DNA of 64,000 nucleotides from JACMLX01 sp040384325 (GCA_040384325.1 JAZKJL010000005.1:248001-312000); one strand, 5' to 3'; shown: positions 1-10,760, counted from the first letter of the stretch. Notes: generated by a model not told the origin, from the letters alone. Program-made: numbers and translations.

Positions 1-1524
1 GGCGCCGCACTCGGCACCACCGTCGCGGCTCAGCGTCCTGCCCCGTTCCGCATCGACGAAACGACGATCGCCGAGGTGCACGCCGCCTTCCGCGCCAGGC
101 GACTGACCTGCCATGCGCTGGTGCAGGCGTATGTCGACCGCATCGCGGCGGTGGACAAGGCGGGACCCGCCATCAACGCCATCGTCACGCTGAATGGCAA
201 CGCGATCGCCATCGCCGACTCACTCGACGCGCGCTACCGCGCCGGCGGACTGGTCGGCCCGCTGCACTGCATCCCGATCATCGTGAAGGACAACTTCGAG
301 ACGCGCGACCTGCAGACCACCGCCGGCTCGCTGTCGCTGAAGGGCTGGATACCGGAGCGTGACGCCACCATGGTGTCGCGCATCCGCGCCGCCGGCGCGA
401 TCGTGCTGGCGAAGAGCAACCTCGCCGAATGGGCGTTCACGCCGTACGAAACGGTGAGCTCCATCCTGCCCGGGTACACGAAGAATCCGTACGCACTGGA
501 TCGTGTCACGGCCGGCTCCAGCGGGGGCACGGCGGCGGCGATCGCCGCCAACGAGGGCACGGTTGGCCTCGGCACCGACACCGGCAATTCGATCCGCGGA
601 CCGTCGGCGCATCAGGCGCTGGTGGGCATCCGTTCCACCATGGGGCTCACCTCACGCGCCGGCGTGGTGCCACTCGCCAACGGCAACGACATCGCCGGGC
701 CGATGGCGCGCACGGTGGCCGACGCGGTGGCGGTCTTCCAGGTGGTGGCCGGCGCCGACACCGCCGATGCCGTCACCGCACCCGCCGCCACGCAACGCGC
801 TGCCGACTACACGGCCTTCGTGGTGCCCGGTGGCCTGAAGGGCGCGCGCATCGGTGTGCTGCGACAGGCGTACGAACGGCCCACCACCGACGCCGAAGTG
901 GTGACCGTGTTCACGCGCGCGCTGGCGGCGATGACGGCACAGGGCGCGACGATCGTCGATCCGGCGGGCATCGACTCCCTCGCAGCCGTGCTGCGTGTGC
1001 CCGGACCGGGATGCGCCACCTTCAAGCATGACCTCGAGCGCTACTTCGCGGCACGCGGTGGGAACGCACCGGTGAAGACGATCCGCGAGGTGCTGCGCAG
1101 CGGCAACTATCATCCCAGCACGCAACTCCGCCTGCAGGCGGCCGACACGGTGTCGCTGGCGCCGGAGTCCAATCCGGCCTGCGCCGCGCGCGAGGCGATG
1201 CGGGTGCGCTTCCGCACCGCCGTGACGCGCATGATGGACTCGCTGCAGCTGGATGCGCTGGTCTATCCCACCTGGAGCAACCCGCCGCGACTGATCGGCG
1301 ACCTGAACACGCCGCACGGCGACAACAGCCAGCTGTTCTCGCCCACCACCGGGTTTCCGGCGATCACGGTGCCGATGGGCTACACCCGCGGCAACACTCT
1401 GCCGGCGGGCATCACGTTCCTCGGCCGCGCCTGGAGCGAAGGGAAGCTGATCACGCTCGCCTACGGCTTCGAGCAGGCCACAAAACACCGTCGTCCACCC
1501 GCCGCTATCCGCGCGTCACGCTGA
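1..1524 (+). CDS. Amidase signature family hydrolase, exported (5' end outside window)
   Basis: The frame is open from base 1, so the gene starts upstream. The first residues (GALGTTVAAQRPAP) look like the end of a signal peptide with an AQ cleavage site, so the enzyme is probably periplasmic. The amidase-signature triad is visible: Lys in PIIVKDNFE (near nt 286), the cis-Ser in AGSSGGTAAA and the nucleophilic Ser in GTDTGNSIRGPSA, where the usual GGS reads GNS. The C-terminal FPAITVPMGY stretch is typical. Family members hydrolyse amide bonds through a Ser-cisSer-Lys mechanism; the substrate cannot be told. A GTG at 76 is in frame but would cut into the domain. It converges on the histidine kinase gene. 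Confidence 0.88.
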   Translation, partial: GAALGTTVAAQRPAPFRIDETTIAEVHAAFRARRLTCHALVQAYVDRIAAVDKAGPAINAIVTLNGNAIAIADSLDARYRAGGLVGPLHCIPIIVKDNFETRDLQTTAGSLSLKGWIPERDATMVSRIRAAGAIVLAKSNLAEWAFTPYETVSSILPGYTKNPYALDRVTAGSSGGTAAAIAANEGTVGLGTDTGNSIRGPSAHQALVGIRSTMGLTSRAGVVPLANGNDIAGPMARTVADAVAVFQVVAGADTADAVTAPAATQRAADYTAFVVPGGLKGARIGVLRQAYERPTTDAEVVTVFTRALAAMTAQGATIVDPAGIDSLAAVLRVPGPGCATFKHDLERYFAARGGNAPVKTIREVLRSGNYHPSTQLRLQAADTVSLAPESNPACAAREAMRVRFRTAVTRMMDSLQLDALVYPTWSNPPRLIGDLNTPHGDNSQLFSPTTGFPAITVPMGYTRGNTLPAGITFLGRAWSEGKLITLAYGFEQATKHRRPPAAIRASR

Positions 1525-1545
1525 TCGACGCACCCTGCTGCCGAC

Positions 1546-4299
1546 TCAGCGCTGATCGAGCAGCGTGCGCACCGTCTGCGCCAGCGTCGCCAGCGTGAAC
1601 GGTTTCGACAGGAACTCCACGCCGGGCTTCAGCACGCCATGCTGCACGATCACGTTCGCCGTGTATCCTGACGCGTAGAGCACGCGCACGTCGGGATACC
1701 GGGCCTGCACGCGTTCGGCGATCATCTTGCCGTTCATCCCGGGCATGATCACGTCGGTCAGCAGCAGGTGGATCGGCTCGTGCGGCGTGTCGAGCCATTC
1801 GAGGAGCGGTTCGCCACCGGCGAAGCAGTGCACGCGATATCCCTGCCGCTCGAGCAGGCGGCGCAGCAGTGAGCGCACGCTGTCGTCGTCCTCCACCAGC
1901 ACCACCGTCTCGGTCCCGCGCGGCAATGCGTCGCGGGCGCCGGAAACGGCGGCATCACTCGCTGGCTCGGCCACCGCGTCGCGCACGCGCGGCAGGTAGA
2001 TCTTGAAGCTGCTGCCGTGGCCAAGCTCCGAATACACCTCCACGCGCCCGCCATTCTGCGACACGGCACCGTGGATCATCGCCAGGCCAAGGCCGGTGCC
2101 CTGTCCCACGCCCTTGGTGGTGAAGAACGGCTCGAAGGCGTGTGTGCGCGTGGCTTCCGACATCCCGACGCCGGTGTCGGAGACCACCAGCAGCACGTAT
2201 TCACCGGCTTCCACCTTCGCATGCAGGCGCGAATACGAGGCATCCAGCGTCAGGTTGCTGGTCTCGATCGACAGGCGGCCGCCATCGGGCATCGCGTCGC
2301 GCGCATTCACCGCCAGGTTGAGCAGGATCTGCTCGGCCTGCCCGGGATCGAAGCGCACCCGTCCCAGGTCGTCGGACAGCAGCAACTCGACACGCACGTC
2401 CTCGCCCAGCACGCGCTGCAGCATGCCGTGCACCTGGCGCACCACCACGTTCAGGTCGAGCGTGCGCGGCGCGATGATCTGCTTGCGCGAGAAGGCCAGC
2501 AGCTGCCGCGTGAGGTCGGCGGCCGAGGCGGCAGCACGACCGATCTGCGCCAGCTCGTCGTCGAGTGCCGACTCGCGGCCGATGCGCTCGCGCACGAGGT
2601 CGAGGCTCCCCTGCATCACCGTCAGCAGGTTGTTGAAGTCGTGCGCGATGCCGCCGGCCAGGCGGCCCACCGACTCCATCTTCTGCGCCTGCTGCAACTC
2701 GTTGGCGAGCCGGTTGGCCTCGGTGATGTCGAGGAATGAGCCCATCAGGTGGGTCACTTCACCGCTCGCATCCCGCACCAGGTTGGTGGCGGCCATCACG
2801 TCCAGCGTCGAACCGTCACGACGCCGGCCGATGAATTCGCCCTGCCACGCACCGCCGACAAACAGCGCCTCCATCGTTTCCGCCAGCGTCGGTGCGTCGG
2901 CGGTCACGAAGTCGGTCAGCGTGCGACCCAGCACCTCGTCGGCACTGTCGTATCCGAACAGCCGCACGAAGGCCGGGTTCACGTACACCGGGCGGCCCTG
3001 CGGATCGCTGACCGCGATGGCGGTGATCGCCGCCTGGATCGCCTGGTCGCGCAGGCGCAGCGCTTCCTCGGTGCGACGGGCGTCGGTGATGTCGGCGAAC
3101 GACGCCAGCATGCCAACCAAGGTGCCAGCTTCATCGGTGAACGCGCTGGCATTCACCTGGAACAGGCGCACCGAGCCATCGACGCGACGCGCGGACATCT
3201 CACCCGACCAAGCGCCGGTCTCCTTCAACGTGACGAACAGCTGGGCCGGCGTCAGCTCGTTCACCCAGTACTCCGTGGCCAGCGTGCCCAGCACCTGCGA
3301 TGCGTCGGTGTAGCCCCAGAGATCGAGCAACGCCTTGTTCACGTAGGTGATGCGCCCGTCGAGCCCCGCGATCGCGACCCCGTTGATCGACGATGCGATG
3401 GCCGTTTCGAGCCGCACCAGATCCTCGGCCGCCTTGTTCCGCGTCGAGATGTCGGTGACGCTGCCTCGCACCAGCGCGCGCCCCTCCGCCGGCAGGCGCA
3501 CCAGCCGCACTTCGCAGGGGAACGCGCGGCCGCTGCTGTCGCGGTGATCCCACTCGAACACCAGCGCCTCGCCGGCCAATGCGCGCGCCACCAGCGCCTC
3601 CGCGCCGCCGGAACTCGCGGCGCCGTTCGACTGCCGCGCCGGATGAATGTCGAGGATGCTGCGCTGGAGCAGTTCGGCCCGCGAATAGCCGAAGAGGCGC
3701 TCGGCGTTCGAGTTCACGTCGATGATGCGGTCGCGATCGACGTCGTAGACCACGATCGCCTCCGGTGCATGCTCGATCTGCACCCGGAATCGCTCCTCGC
3801 TTTCCTTCAGTGCCTGCTGCTCGAGTGCGCGTTCGGTCACGTCGCTGATGTAGCCGTGCCAGAGCGTGCTGCCGTCGGGCAGCCGCTCCGGTCGCGCGTC
3901 GGCGCGCAGCCAGCGCAGGCCACGGATCGGCAGGATCACGCGGTATTCCTCTCGCCACGGCTGCAGCGATTGCCGCGACGCCTCGATGCTGGCGCGCACC
4001 CGCTCCCGGTCATCGAGGTGGATGCGCGTGGTGGTGATCGAGGCGTCCTCGCGCAGCACCTCCGGCTCCAGCTCGTAGAGGTCGCGCATCCCTTCGCTGG
4101 CCCACGGCACCGACGGTGGCTTGCCCGGCGTCAGCAGGTACTGGTAGATGGCGCCGGGGATCTGGCGCGTCAGGTTCTGCAGCAACGCCGCCTGCTCGGG
4201 TGTCGGCCTCACGGCCGCACCGGTGTTCACCGTTGGCTCGGGTGCTGGCGCAGCCGATTGGTCGCGCGGCGGGTCATCCAACGGTCGAGTGCGGTCCAT
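1546..4299 (-). CDS. Hybrid sensor histidine kinase with four PAS-type domains and a receiver
   Basis: A 917-residue protein with no membrane segment, so probably a cytoplasmic sensor. Four PAS/PAC units span roughly 35-155, 165-285, 295-405 and 415-530. They are followed by a HisKA domain with phospho-acceptor His553 (GGIAHDFNN), an HATPase with an N box (NLAVNARDAMPDGG), DTGVGM and GQGTGLGLAM, and a C-terminal receiver with Asp849 (LLTDVIMPGMNG) and Lys in SKPF. Complete kinase and receiver motifs predict an active phosphorelay. No output regulator lies next to it. Upstream on its strand, TTTAAT lies close to the ATG, and no Shine-Dalgarno sequence is seen. Confidence 0.95.
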   Translation of the reverse strand: MDRTRPLDDPPRDQSAAPAPEPTVNTGAAVRPTPEQAALLQNLTRQIPGAIYQYLLTPGKPPSVPWASEGMRDLYELEPEVLREDASITTTRIHLDDRERVRASIEASRQSLQPWREEYRVILPIRGLRWLRADARPERLPDGSTLWHGYISDVTERALEQQALKESEERFRVQIEHAPEAIVVYDVDRDRIIDVNSNAERLFGYSRAELLQRSILDIHPARQSNGAASSGGAEALVARALAGEALVFEWDHRDSSGRAFPCEVRLVRLPAEGRALVRGSVTDISTRNKAAEDLVRLETAIASSINGVAIAGLDGRITYVNKALLDLWGYTDASQVLGTLATEYWVNELTPAQLFVTLKETGAWSGEMSARRVDGSVRLFQVNASAFTDEAGTLVGMLASFADITDARRTEEALRLRDQAIQAAITAIAVSDPQGRPVYVNPAFVRLFGYDSADEVLGRTLTDFVTADAPTLAETMEALFVGGAWQGEFIGRRRDGSTLDVMAATNLVRDASGEVTHLMGSFLDITEANRLANELQQAQKMESVGRLAGGIAHDFNNLLTVMQGSLDLVRERIGRESALDDELAQIGRAAASAADLTRQLLAFSRKQIIAPRTLDLNVVVRQVHGMLQRVLGEDVRVELLLSDDLGRVRFDPGQAEQILLNLAVNARDAMPDGGRLSIETSNLTLDASYSRLHAKVEAGEYVLLVVSDTGVGMSEATRTHAFEPFFTTKGVGQGTGLGLAMIHGAVSQNGGRVEVYSELGHGSSFKIYLPRVRDAVAEPASDAAVSGARDALPRGTETVVLVEDDDSVRSLLRRLLERQGYRVHCFAGGEPLLEWLDTPHEPIHLLLTDVIMPGMNGKMIAERVQARYPDVRVLYASGYTANVIVQHGVLKPGVEFLSKPFTLATLAQTVRTLLDQR

Positions 4300-4369
4300 C
4301 CATTAAAGCTGCGGCGAACTTCCGCGAAACGCGACCGAACCCACCGGCACGCCGCGGCCGACGTTCAGG

Positions 4370-4903
4370 TCACGGTCTGGCGGTCGTCACCAGGATGGCG
4401 CCCGCGCCATGGTCCATGCCCCAGCGAGCCGACGCCTGCACCGGATCCATGAAACGGATGCTCGCGATGTTGGCCGGCTGCATGAGGCGCAGCTCCTCCA
4501 CGCCGCCGTTGAGGCGCTGCATGTCGAGGTACACCTGCAGCACCGACGACTTGCCGAAGCTGTCGGCGGAGCGCACGCGCAACCAGTTGCCGCGCAGCGC
4601 ACGCACCACCTCGAAGGCGTTGGTGAACTGCGTGGAGCGGATTTCGTCGCGGGTCAACAACTGGCGGTCAGGGCGCACCGCGCGAGCGCCGGGCGCCGAG
4701 CCGCGCAGCACGGTGTTGGTCACCGGATCGACGCTGTCGGCGGTGGCGGCACGCGGTGCGGGCGACGCCGCCACGGTCGGCGCGACCTGCGTGGCCGGAG
4801 CCGGGGTCGCGGTACTGGCGCCACCGGAGGCACAGCCGACGAAGAGGAGCAGGGTGCCGGCGACGGCGACGGCGACGGGAGTGACGCGGGCGGTGCGTGG
4901 CAT
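4370..4903 (-). CDS. Lipoprotein with TonB-receptor plug-like domain
   Basis: The ATG at 4903 gives a lipoprotein signal (TLLLFVGCASGG), which an upstream in-frame start would bury. The mature protein of about 155 residues has a low-complexity Ala/Thr/Pro linker and then a domain ending IASIRFMDPVQASARWG...GAILVTT. This resembles the end of TonB-dependent receptor plug domains, but no beta-barrel follows. Related small lipoproteins are common in Gemmatimonadota-like genomes. Function is unknown; binding or assembly at the outer membrane is only a guess. It is divergent from the beta-propeller gene. Confidence 0.7.
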   Translation of the reverse strand: MPRTARVTPVAVAVAGTLLLFVGCASGGASTATPAPATQVAPTVAASPAPRAATADSVDPVTNTVLRGSAPGARAVRPDRQLLTRDEIRSTQFTNAFEVVRALRGNWLRVRSADSFGKSSVLQVYLDMQRLNGGVEELRLMQPANIASIRFMDPVQASARWGMDHGAGAILVTTARP

Positions 4904-5109
4904 GATCGACTCGGGGGGATGGATTGCGGGAGCGTCGCGGCGCCATCGGCGGGCGGCGGCCTCCCTGCTCAGGGTACACCACGGTAACGGCCCTCGTTGG
5001 GTTTCCGGTGGGCAGCAGACGGCCGGCCGGCTGCGTACTGGCTGCACGACCTCCGCACCCGGCGCCGGGCTTCCGGCACCATCGCACCCTTCCAGCCCAC
5101 CGTCCGCAC

Positions 5110-8100
5110 ATGACGCGCCTCCCCTCGCGATCTGCGGTCCCGCAGCTCGTCCTCGCCGCCGTCACTTCCGCCTCGCTGCTCTCGGCACAGCCGCCTGCGC
5201 GCGGCGCGACCGTCGCCAGCGCCGCACCCACGCCCGCCGAGCTGCTCAAGCGCGTGACCTGGCGCTCGGTGGGGCCGGTGAACAACGCCGGACGCATCTC
5301 GGTCGTCGCCGGCGTGCCCGGCGACCCGCTCACCTACTACGTGGCCGGCGCCAACGGCGCGATCATCAAGACCACCAACGGTGGCACCACCTTCAAGCCG
5401 ATCTTCGACGACCAGAGTTCGGGCTCGATCGGTGCGATCGCCATCGCACCCAGCGACCCGAACATCATCTACGTCGGCACCGGCGAGGGAAATCCGCGCA
5501 ACAATGCGTCGGTGGGCGACGGGATGTACAAGTCGGTGGACGGTGGCGAGCACTGGACCAAAATCGGCCTCGAGAAGTCGGACAAGATCGCGCGACTGGT
5601 GATCGATGCGCGCAATCCCGACATCGTCTACGCCTGCGTGCTCGGTCGCGAATGGGGCGCCAACGAGGATCGCGGCGTGTACCGCACCAGCGATGGCGGC
5701 ACGACCTGGAAGAAGGTGCTCTACATCGATTCGCAGACGGCCTGCTCCGACATCTCGGCCGACCCGAACAACAGCAACATCATCTACGCCGGGATGTACA
5801 CCTACCGCCGGTGGGCCTGGCACCTCGAGTCGGGTGCCGGCAACACCTCGGTCTGGAAGTCGGTGAACGGTGGTGCGACGTGGGAGCGGCTCTCGGGCCC
5901 CGACCAGCTGCGCGGCCTGCCGCGCAAGGCGATGGATCGCATCGGTGTCGCCGTCGCACCCAGCGATCCGGACATCGTCTACGTGATCAGCGAGACCAAG
6001 GACGAGGGTGAGCTCTGGCGCAGCGACGATGCCGGCAAGACGTGGCGCACGGTGAATCGCGACCCGAACATCAACTTCCGCCCCTTCTACTACGCCGACA
6101 TCCGCGTCGACCCGAAGAATCCCAACAAGGTGTTCTCGCTCGCCGGCGGGCTCTACCTCTCCGAGGATGGTGGTCGCACGTTCACCACCATCGCCCGTGA
6201 CGTGCATGGTGACCACCAGGCGATGTGGATCGACCCGCTCGACCCGCGCTACATCCTCGAAGGGAGTGACGGCGGCTGGCAGGTCAGCCGTGACGGCGGC
6301 AAGACGTGGGACGTGGTGAACACCTTCGCGTTCACGCAGTTCTACCACATCAACTACGACATGCAGGTGCCCTACCAGGTCTGCGGCGGCCTGCAGGACA
6401 ACGGCAACTGGTGCGGCGCCAGCAACTCGCTCAGCGGGCAAGGCATTCGACAGGCCGACTGGCGCAACATGTCGGGCGGCGACGGCTTCTTCACCGTGCC
6501 GCGTCTCGACAAGCCGTGGCTGGTCTACAGCAACTCGCAGGGTGGGATGCTGAACATCACCGACCAGCGCAGCGGCGTGCAGAAGACGATCTACCCGTAC
6601 CCGAATCGCGTCGGCTCGGTGGGTGACGCGATGATCGGCCACAAGTATCGCTTCAACTGGAACGCGCCGATCGCCCTCTCGCCGCAGGACCCGGGCACGG
6701 TGTACTTCGGCGGCAACGTGCTGTTCAAGTCGAAGGACAATGGCCTGAGCTGGGAAGTCATCTCCCCCGACCTCACCACCAACGACCCGAAGAAGCAGCA
6801 GTCATCGGGCGGTGAGATCGTGGTGGACAACACCGCCGCCGAGTTTCACTCGTCGCTGCTCAGCATCGCGCCGTCGCCGCTCGACGACAAGGTGATCTGG
6901 ACGTCGTCGGACGACGGCGTGGTGCAGGTCACGCGCGACGGCGGCAAGACCTGGAGCAGTGTCTTCACCAACATCGCGGGCCTGAAGGCGAATGCCTGGC
7001 TGGCCACCATCGAGGCGTCGCACTTCGACGTCGGCACCGCCTACGTCACCGCCGACCGGCACCAGGACGACGACTACGCACCATACGTGTACATGACCTC
7101 CGACTTCGGGAAGACGTGGCGGAGCATCCGCGGCGACCTGCCCGACAAGGCGTGGTGGACGCACGTGATCCGCGAGGATCCGAAGAACAGGAACCTGCTC
7201 TACGTCGGCACCGAGGCGGGCGTCTGGGCGTCGTGGAATCGAGGCACCACCTGGGTGTCGCTGCGCGGTGCGCTGCCGGTGACGCCGGTGCGCGACATGC
7301 AGATCCACCCGCGCGACAACGACCTGCTGCTGGCCACCCACGGGCGCGGCCTCTACATCCTCGACGACCTCACGCCACTGCAGCAGCTGGCCACTGCGCA
7401 GCCGAACGACGCCGAGCTGTTCGACATCCGTCCCTCCATCCGCTGGAACATCTGGAGTCGTGACGGCAACCTGGGACAGCGCACCTTCGCCGGCGAGAAT
7501 CCGCCCAACGGCGCGCTGATCTCGTATTACCTGAAGTCGCAGCCGGCGGGTGAGGTGAATCTCGAGATCGCCAATGCCACCGGCACCGTGGTGCGCCGGT
7601 TCCGTCGCATCCCCGATGACGCCGGCGTGAACCGCTTCGTCTGGGACCTGCGCTACGACAGTCCAGCGGGTGGCGGTGGCGGTGGCGCGGCCGGTGGCGC
7701 CGGAGCCGACACGTCGTTGCAGGCGCTGCGTGAGCGGCGTCGCGCAGCGGCCGTGGACGGACCACCAGCGCAGGGTGGTGGACGGTTCGGCGGCGGCGCA
7801 GCCGCCGGTGTGCTGCCAGGCACCTATCAGGTCACGCTGATCGTCGGTGGCAAACGCTACACCAAGCCGGTCACCGTGCAGAACGATCCGCGCGTCGAGA
7901 TGACGCCGGCGCAGGTCGCGCAGCAGCACGATGCCGCGAAGGCCATCGAGGCCACACAGGCACGCGTCACGCGCGTGGTGGCCGGTGTCGACGACCTGCT
8001 CCGCCAGCTCGGCGGCGTGCAGGTCACGCTTCGCTCGGCGCGCAACGAGGCACTGGCTCCGGCACTCACCGAGATCACCGGCACCATCACCGACCTCCGT

Positions 8101-8382
8101 CAGTTCCGCGATTCGGTGCTCGCCCGGCCGTTGGCGGGCCTTGGCTATCGCCAGTATCCCCGCCTGCGCGACGAGGTGCAGACGGTGGCCGGCATGATCT
8201 CGCGGCCGATCTGGCCGATCACCGCCGGCGAGCAGTTGCGCAGTGGTGAGCTGGTGGTGGAAACGGATGACGCGCAGCGCCGGCTCGACACCATCGTCCG
8301 CGATCGCATCGGCAAGATCAACGACCTGCTCAAGGGGTCGCAGCACGTGATCACGCCCAACACGCCGCGCGTGGTGCAGTGA
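5110..8382 (+). CDS. Exported sortilin/BNR-type beta-propeller protein
   Basis: The ATG at 5110 gives a clean signal peptide ending SLLSAQPPA, so the open frame further upstream was not used. The 1090-residue protein has repeated Asp-box motifs (SVDGGEHWTK, TSDGGTTWKK, SKDNGLSWEV, TRDGGKTWSS), as in VPS10/sortilin-like and sialidase-like propellers. A Gly-rich linker lies near residue 860 (GGGGGGAAGGAGAD), and a helical C-terminal tail of about 170 residues follows. The family is usually annotated as WD40/YVTN/BNR repeat-like containing protein or glycosyl hydrolase; no catalytic assignment is possible here. Probably secreted or surface-located. Confidence 0.85.
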   Translation: MTRLPSRSAVPQLVLAAVTSASLLSAQPPARGATVASAAPTPAELLKRVTWRSVGPVNNAGRISVVAGVPGDPLTYYVAGANGAIIKTTNGGTTFKPIFDDQSSGSIGAIAIAPSDPNIIYVGTGEGNPRNNASVGDGMYKSVDGGEHWTKIGLEKSDKIARLVIDARNPDIVYACVLGREWGANEDRGVYRTSDGGTTWKKVLYIDSQTACSDISADPNNSNIIYAGMYTYRRWAWHLESGAGNTSVWKSVNGGATWERLSGPDQLRGLPRKAMDRIGVAVAPSDPDIVYVISETKDEGELWRSDDAGKTWRTVNRDPNINFRPFYYADIRVDPKNPNKVFSLAGGLYLSEDGGRTFTTIARDVHGDHQAMWIDPLDPRYILEGSDGGWQVSRDGGKTWDVVNTFAFTQFYHINYDMQVPYQVCGGLQDNGNWCGASNSLSGQGIRQADWRNMSGGDGFFTVPRLDKPWLVYSNSQGGMLNITDQRSGVQKTIYPYPNRVGSVGDAMIGHKYRFNWNAPIALSPQDPGTVYFGGNVLFKSKDNGLSWEVISPDLTTNDPKKQQSSGGEIVVDNTAAEFHSSLLSIAPSPLDDKVIWTSSDDGVVQVTRDGGKTWSSVFTNIAGLKANAWLATIEASHFDVGTAYVTADRHQDDDYAPYVYMTSDFGKTWRSIRGDLPDKAWWTHVIREDPKNRNLLYVGTEAGVWASWNRGTTWVSLRGALPVTPVRDMQIHPRDNDLLLATHGRGLYILDDLTPLQQLATAQPNDAELFDIRPSIRWNIWSRDGNLGQRTFAGENPPNGALISYYLKSQPAGEVNLEIANATGTVVRRFRRIPDDAGVNRFVWDLRYDSPAGGGGGGAAGGAGADTSLQALRERRRAAAVDGPPAQGGGRFGGGAAAGVLPGTYQVTLIVGGKRYTKPVTVQNDPRVEMTPAQVAQQHDAAKAIEATQARVTRVVAGVDDLLRQLGGVQVTLRSARNEALAPALTEITGTITDLRQFRDSVLARPLAGLGYRQYPRLRDEVQTVAGMISRPIWPITAGEQLRSGELVVETDDAQRRLDTIVRDRIGKINDLLKGSQHVITPNTPRVVQ

Positions 8383-8526
8383 GCGGCGCACCGCCGCCTT
8401 TCCTGCTTCCGCACTGACGACGACGACAGCAATGACGGCACCGGCACCGGAACAGCGGCCGCCGGTGCCGTTACTGTTGTGCGGGACGCAGCAGCTGCCG
8501 TCCCAGCCCCCCGACACTCCCCGGTC

Positions 8527-10749
8527 GTGACCAGACGTTTCCCGTTCGCCCTTTCCTGCGCGCTGGCGCTGGTCGCCGCACGTCCGCTGCAGGCGCAGGT
8601 GGCTGCCACACCTCGCACCGTGCGCGCGGCGCGCGCCGTGACGCCGATCCGCCTCGATGGCGCGCTCGACGACGCCGCCTGGGCCGCCGCCAAGCCGACA
8701 TCGGACTTCGTGCAGGCCGAGCCACTCAGCGGGCAGCCGGCCAGCCAGCGCACCGAGGTCCGCGTCCTGTTCGATGCGCAGTACCTCTACATCGGCGCCC
8801 GCATGCACGACAGCGACCTGTCGCACGCGGTGGTCAACGACATCCGCAAGGATTTCATCGAGGAGGACCAGGATGACTTCGAGGTCCTGCTCGACACATT
8901 CGGCGACCGGCGCAACGGCTACGTGTTCTCCACCAACATCAAGGGTGCCCGCCACGACCGGCAGGTCGCGCTCGAGGGGCGTGAGCTGAACCGGAGCTGG
9001 GACGCCGTCTGGGACGTGCGCACGCAGCAGCAGGCCGACGGCTGGAGCGTGGAGATGCGCATCCCATTCAAGGCACTGCGCTTCGACCGCAGCAGCGACG
9101 CCACCTGGGGCATCAACTTCTCACGCCGCCTGCGCCGAGTGAACGAGATCTCGTTCTGGGCGCCGGTGCCGCGCGCCTTCTCGCTCAACCGCGTCTCGCT
9201 GGCCGGCAGCCTGGTGGGCCTCGAGACCGGCAACGCTGGCCGCGACCTCCGCATCAAGCCGTACGTCTCCAACAACGCCGTGCGCGCACTCGGCACCAGT
9301 ACCGCACCGTCGCCGGTGATGCGCAACACCGTCAACGTCGGCGGCGACATCAAGGCCGCGCTCACCAGCGGGCTGACGATGGACATCACCGTCAACCCCG
9401 ACTTCGGGCAGGTGGAGGCCGACGAGCAGCAGGTGAACCTGACGCAGTTCTCGCAGTTCTTCCCCGAGAAACGCGACTTCTTCCTCGAGAACTCGGGCGT
9501 GTTCTACGTCGGCGATGCGGCCCGCCGCAGTGCGTCCAACATTCCGACGGCCGATGAGGACAACCTCCTCTTCTTCTCGCGCCGCATCGGCCTCACCGCC
9601 GGCGGTTTGCCGATCCCGATCCTCGGTGGCATCCGCGTCACGGGCAAGCTGAGTGAACGCACACGCATCGGCATCATGAGCGTGCAGGATCGTGCGGAGG
9701 ACGGTGTAGCGGCCTCCAATTCCAGCGTGGTGCGCTTCCGGCAGAATCTCGGGCGCGTCGGCAACGACGTCGGCGTGTTCATGATGCAGAACGTGCACAT
9801 CTCGGGACCGGCGTACACCAACCGCGTCATCGGCGTGGACAAGAACTTCCGGCCCTTCGGCATTCTGGATTGGAACTCGTACGCCGCCACTACCAGCACC
9901 ACCGGCAAGACGGGGAACGCGTATGCGGTGCGTTCGACGGTGAACTGGGAAGGGGTGTTCTTCCACATCAAGACCGGCGCCATGGAACTTGGCCCGGGCT
10001 TCCAGAATGACCTCGGGTTCTACCGGCGCGTGGGCGTGAGGAAGTACCTGATGGACCTCGGCATCCGTCCCCGGTCACCGTGGCTGCGTGCACACGGCAT
10101 CCGCGAGGTGCACCCGCACATCGTCTGGAATTACCAGCAGGACTTGTCCGGATTCGTGCTGGCCAAGGCACTGCACAGCGGCCTGTCGATGTTCTTCAAC
10201 AACGGCGCGGTGTTCGAGTACTCCGTGAACCCGACCGCCAACCGGCTCACCGCACCGTTCCGTCCCAATGCGAAGATGGCCCAGCCGATCGCGGCGGGGC
10301 TGTATGACTGGACCGAGCAGTGGCTGCTGCTCACCACCGACCAGAGCCGGATGTTCGCCGCCGACACCAAGTACACGTACGGCGGCTTGTACGACGGGCG
10401 TCAGCAGACCATCGGCGCCACGCTGCGCTACCGGCCCAGCTACCGGTTCCGCGCCAGCGTCGGCCTGCAGCGCACCGAAGCCACGCTCAACACACCCAAC
10501 CTGCGGTTCGTCAACAGCCTCACCACGGTGAAGACCAGCTACTCCTTCACCACCAACATGTTCATCGACGCGCTGTCGCAGTACGACGCGGTGAGCCGGC
10601 AGTTCAACGCCAACATCCGCTTCAACCTGATCCACCATCCGCTCAGCGACCTGTTCATCGTCTACAACGACCAGCGCATCCTGACGCCCGATGCTCCGAT
10701 CGCCGGGCGCGGCATCATCGTGAAGTTCACGCAGATGATGTCGTTCTAG
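8527..10749 (+). CDS. DUF5916 outer-membrane protein with CBM9-like N-terminal domain
   Basis: The GTG at 8527 gives MTRRFPFALSCALALVAARPLQAQ, a textbook signal peptide, so I prefer it over the in-frame GTG at 8479. Residues about 35-190 form a CBM9-like domain (IRLDGALDDAAWAAA, YLYIGARMHDSD). The rest alternates polar and apolar residues and ends with an aromatic residue (KFTQMMSF), as expected for an outer-membrane beta-barrel of the DUF5916 family. Members are thought to bind carbohydrate at the cell surface; the ligand is unknown. No Shine-Dalgarno is seen. It converges on the FabZ-like gene through a short hairpin. Confidence 0.87.
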   Translation: MTRRFPFALSCALALVAARPLQAQVAATPRTVRAARAVTPIRLDGALDDAAWAAAKPTSDFVQAEPLSGQPASQRTEVRVLFDAQYLYIGARMHDSDLSHAVVNDIRKDFIEEDQDDFEVLLDTFGDRRNGYVFSTNIKGARHDRQVALEGRELNRSWDAVWDVRTQQQADGWSVEMRIPFKALRFDRSSDATWGINFSRRLRRVNEISFWAPVPRAFSLNRVSLAGSLVGLETGNAGRDLRIKPYVSNNAVRALGTSTAPSPVMRNTVNVGGDIKAALTSGLTMDITVNPDFGQVEADEQQVNLTQFSQFFPEKRDFFLENSGVFYVGDAARRSASNIPTADEDNLLFFSRRIGLTAGGLPIPILGGIRVTGKLSERTRIGIMSVQDRAEDGVAASNSSVVRFRQNLGRVGNDVGVFMMQNVHISGPAYTNRVIGVDKNFRPFGILDWNSYAATTSTTGKTGNAYAVRSTVNWEGVFFHIKTGAMELGPGFQNDLGFYRRVGVRKYLMDLGIRPRSPWLRAHGIREVHPHIVWNYQQDLSGFVLAKALHSGLSMFFNNGAVFEYSVNPTANRLTAPFRPNAKMAQPIAAGLYDWTEQWLLLTTDQSRMFAADTKYTYGGLYDGRQQTIGATLRYRPSYRFRASVGLQRTEATLNTPNLRFVNSLTTVKTSYSFTTNMFIDALSQYDAVSRQFNANIRFNLIHHPLSDLFIVYNDQRILTPDAPIAGRGIIVKFTQMMSF

Positions 10750-10760
10750 TCCGGACACCA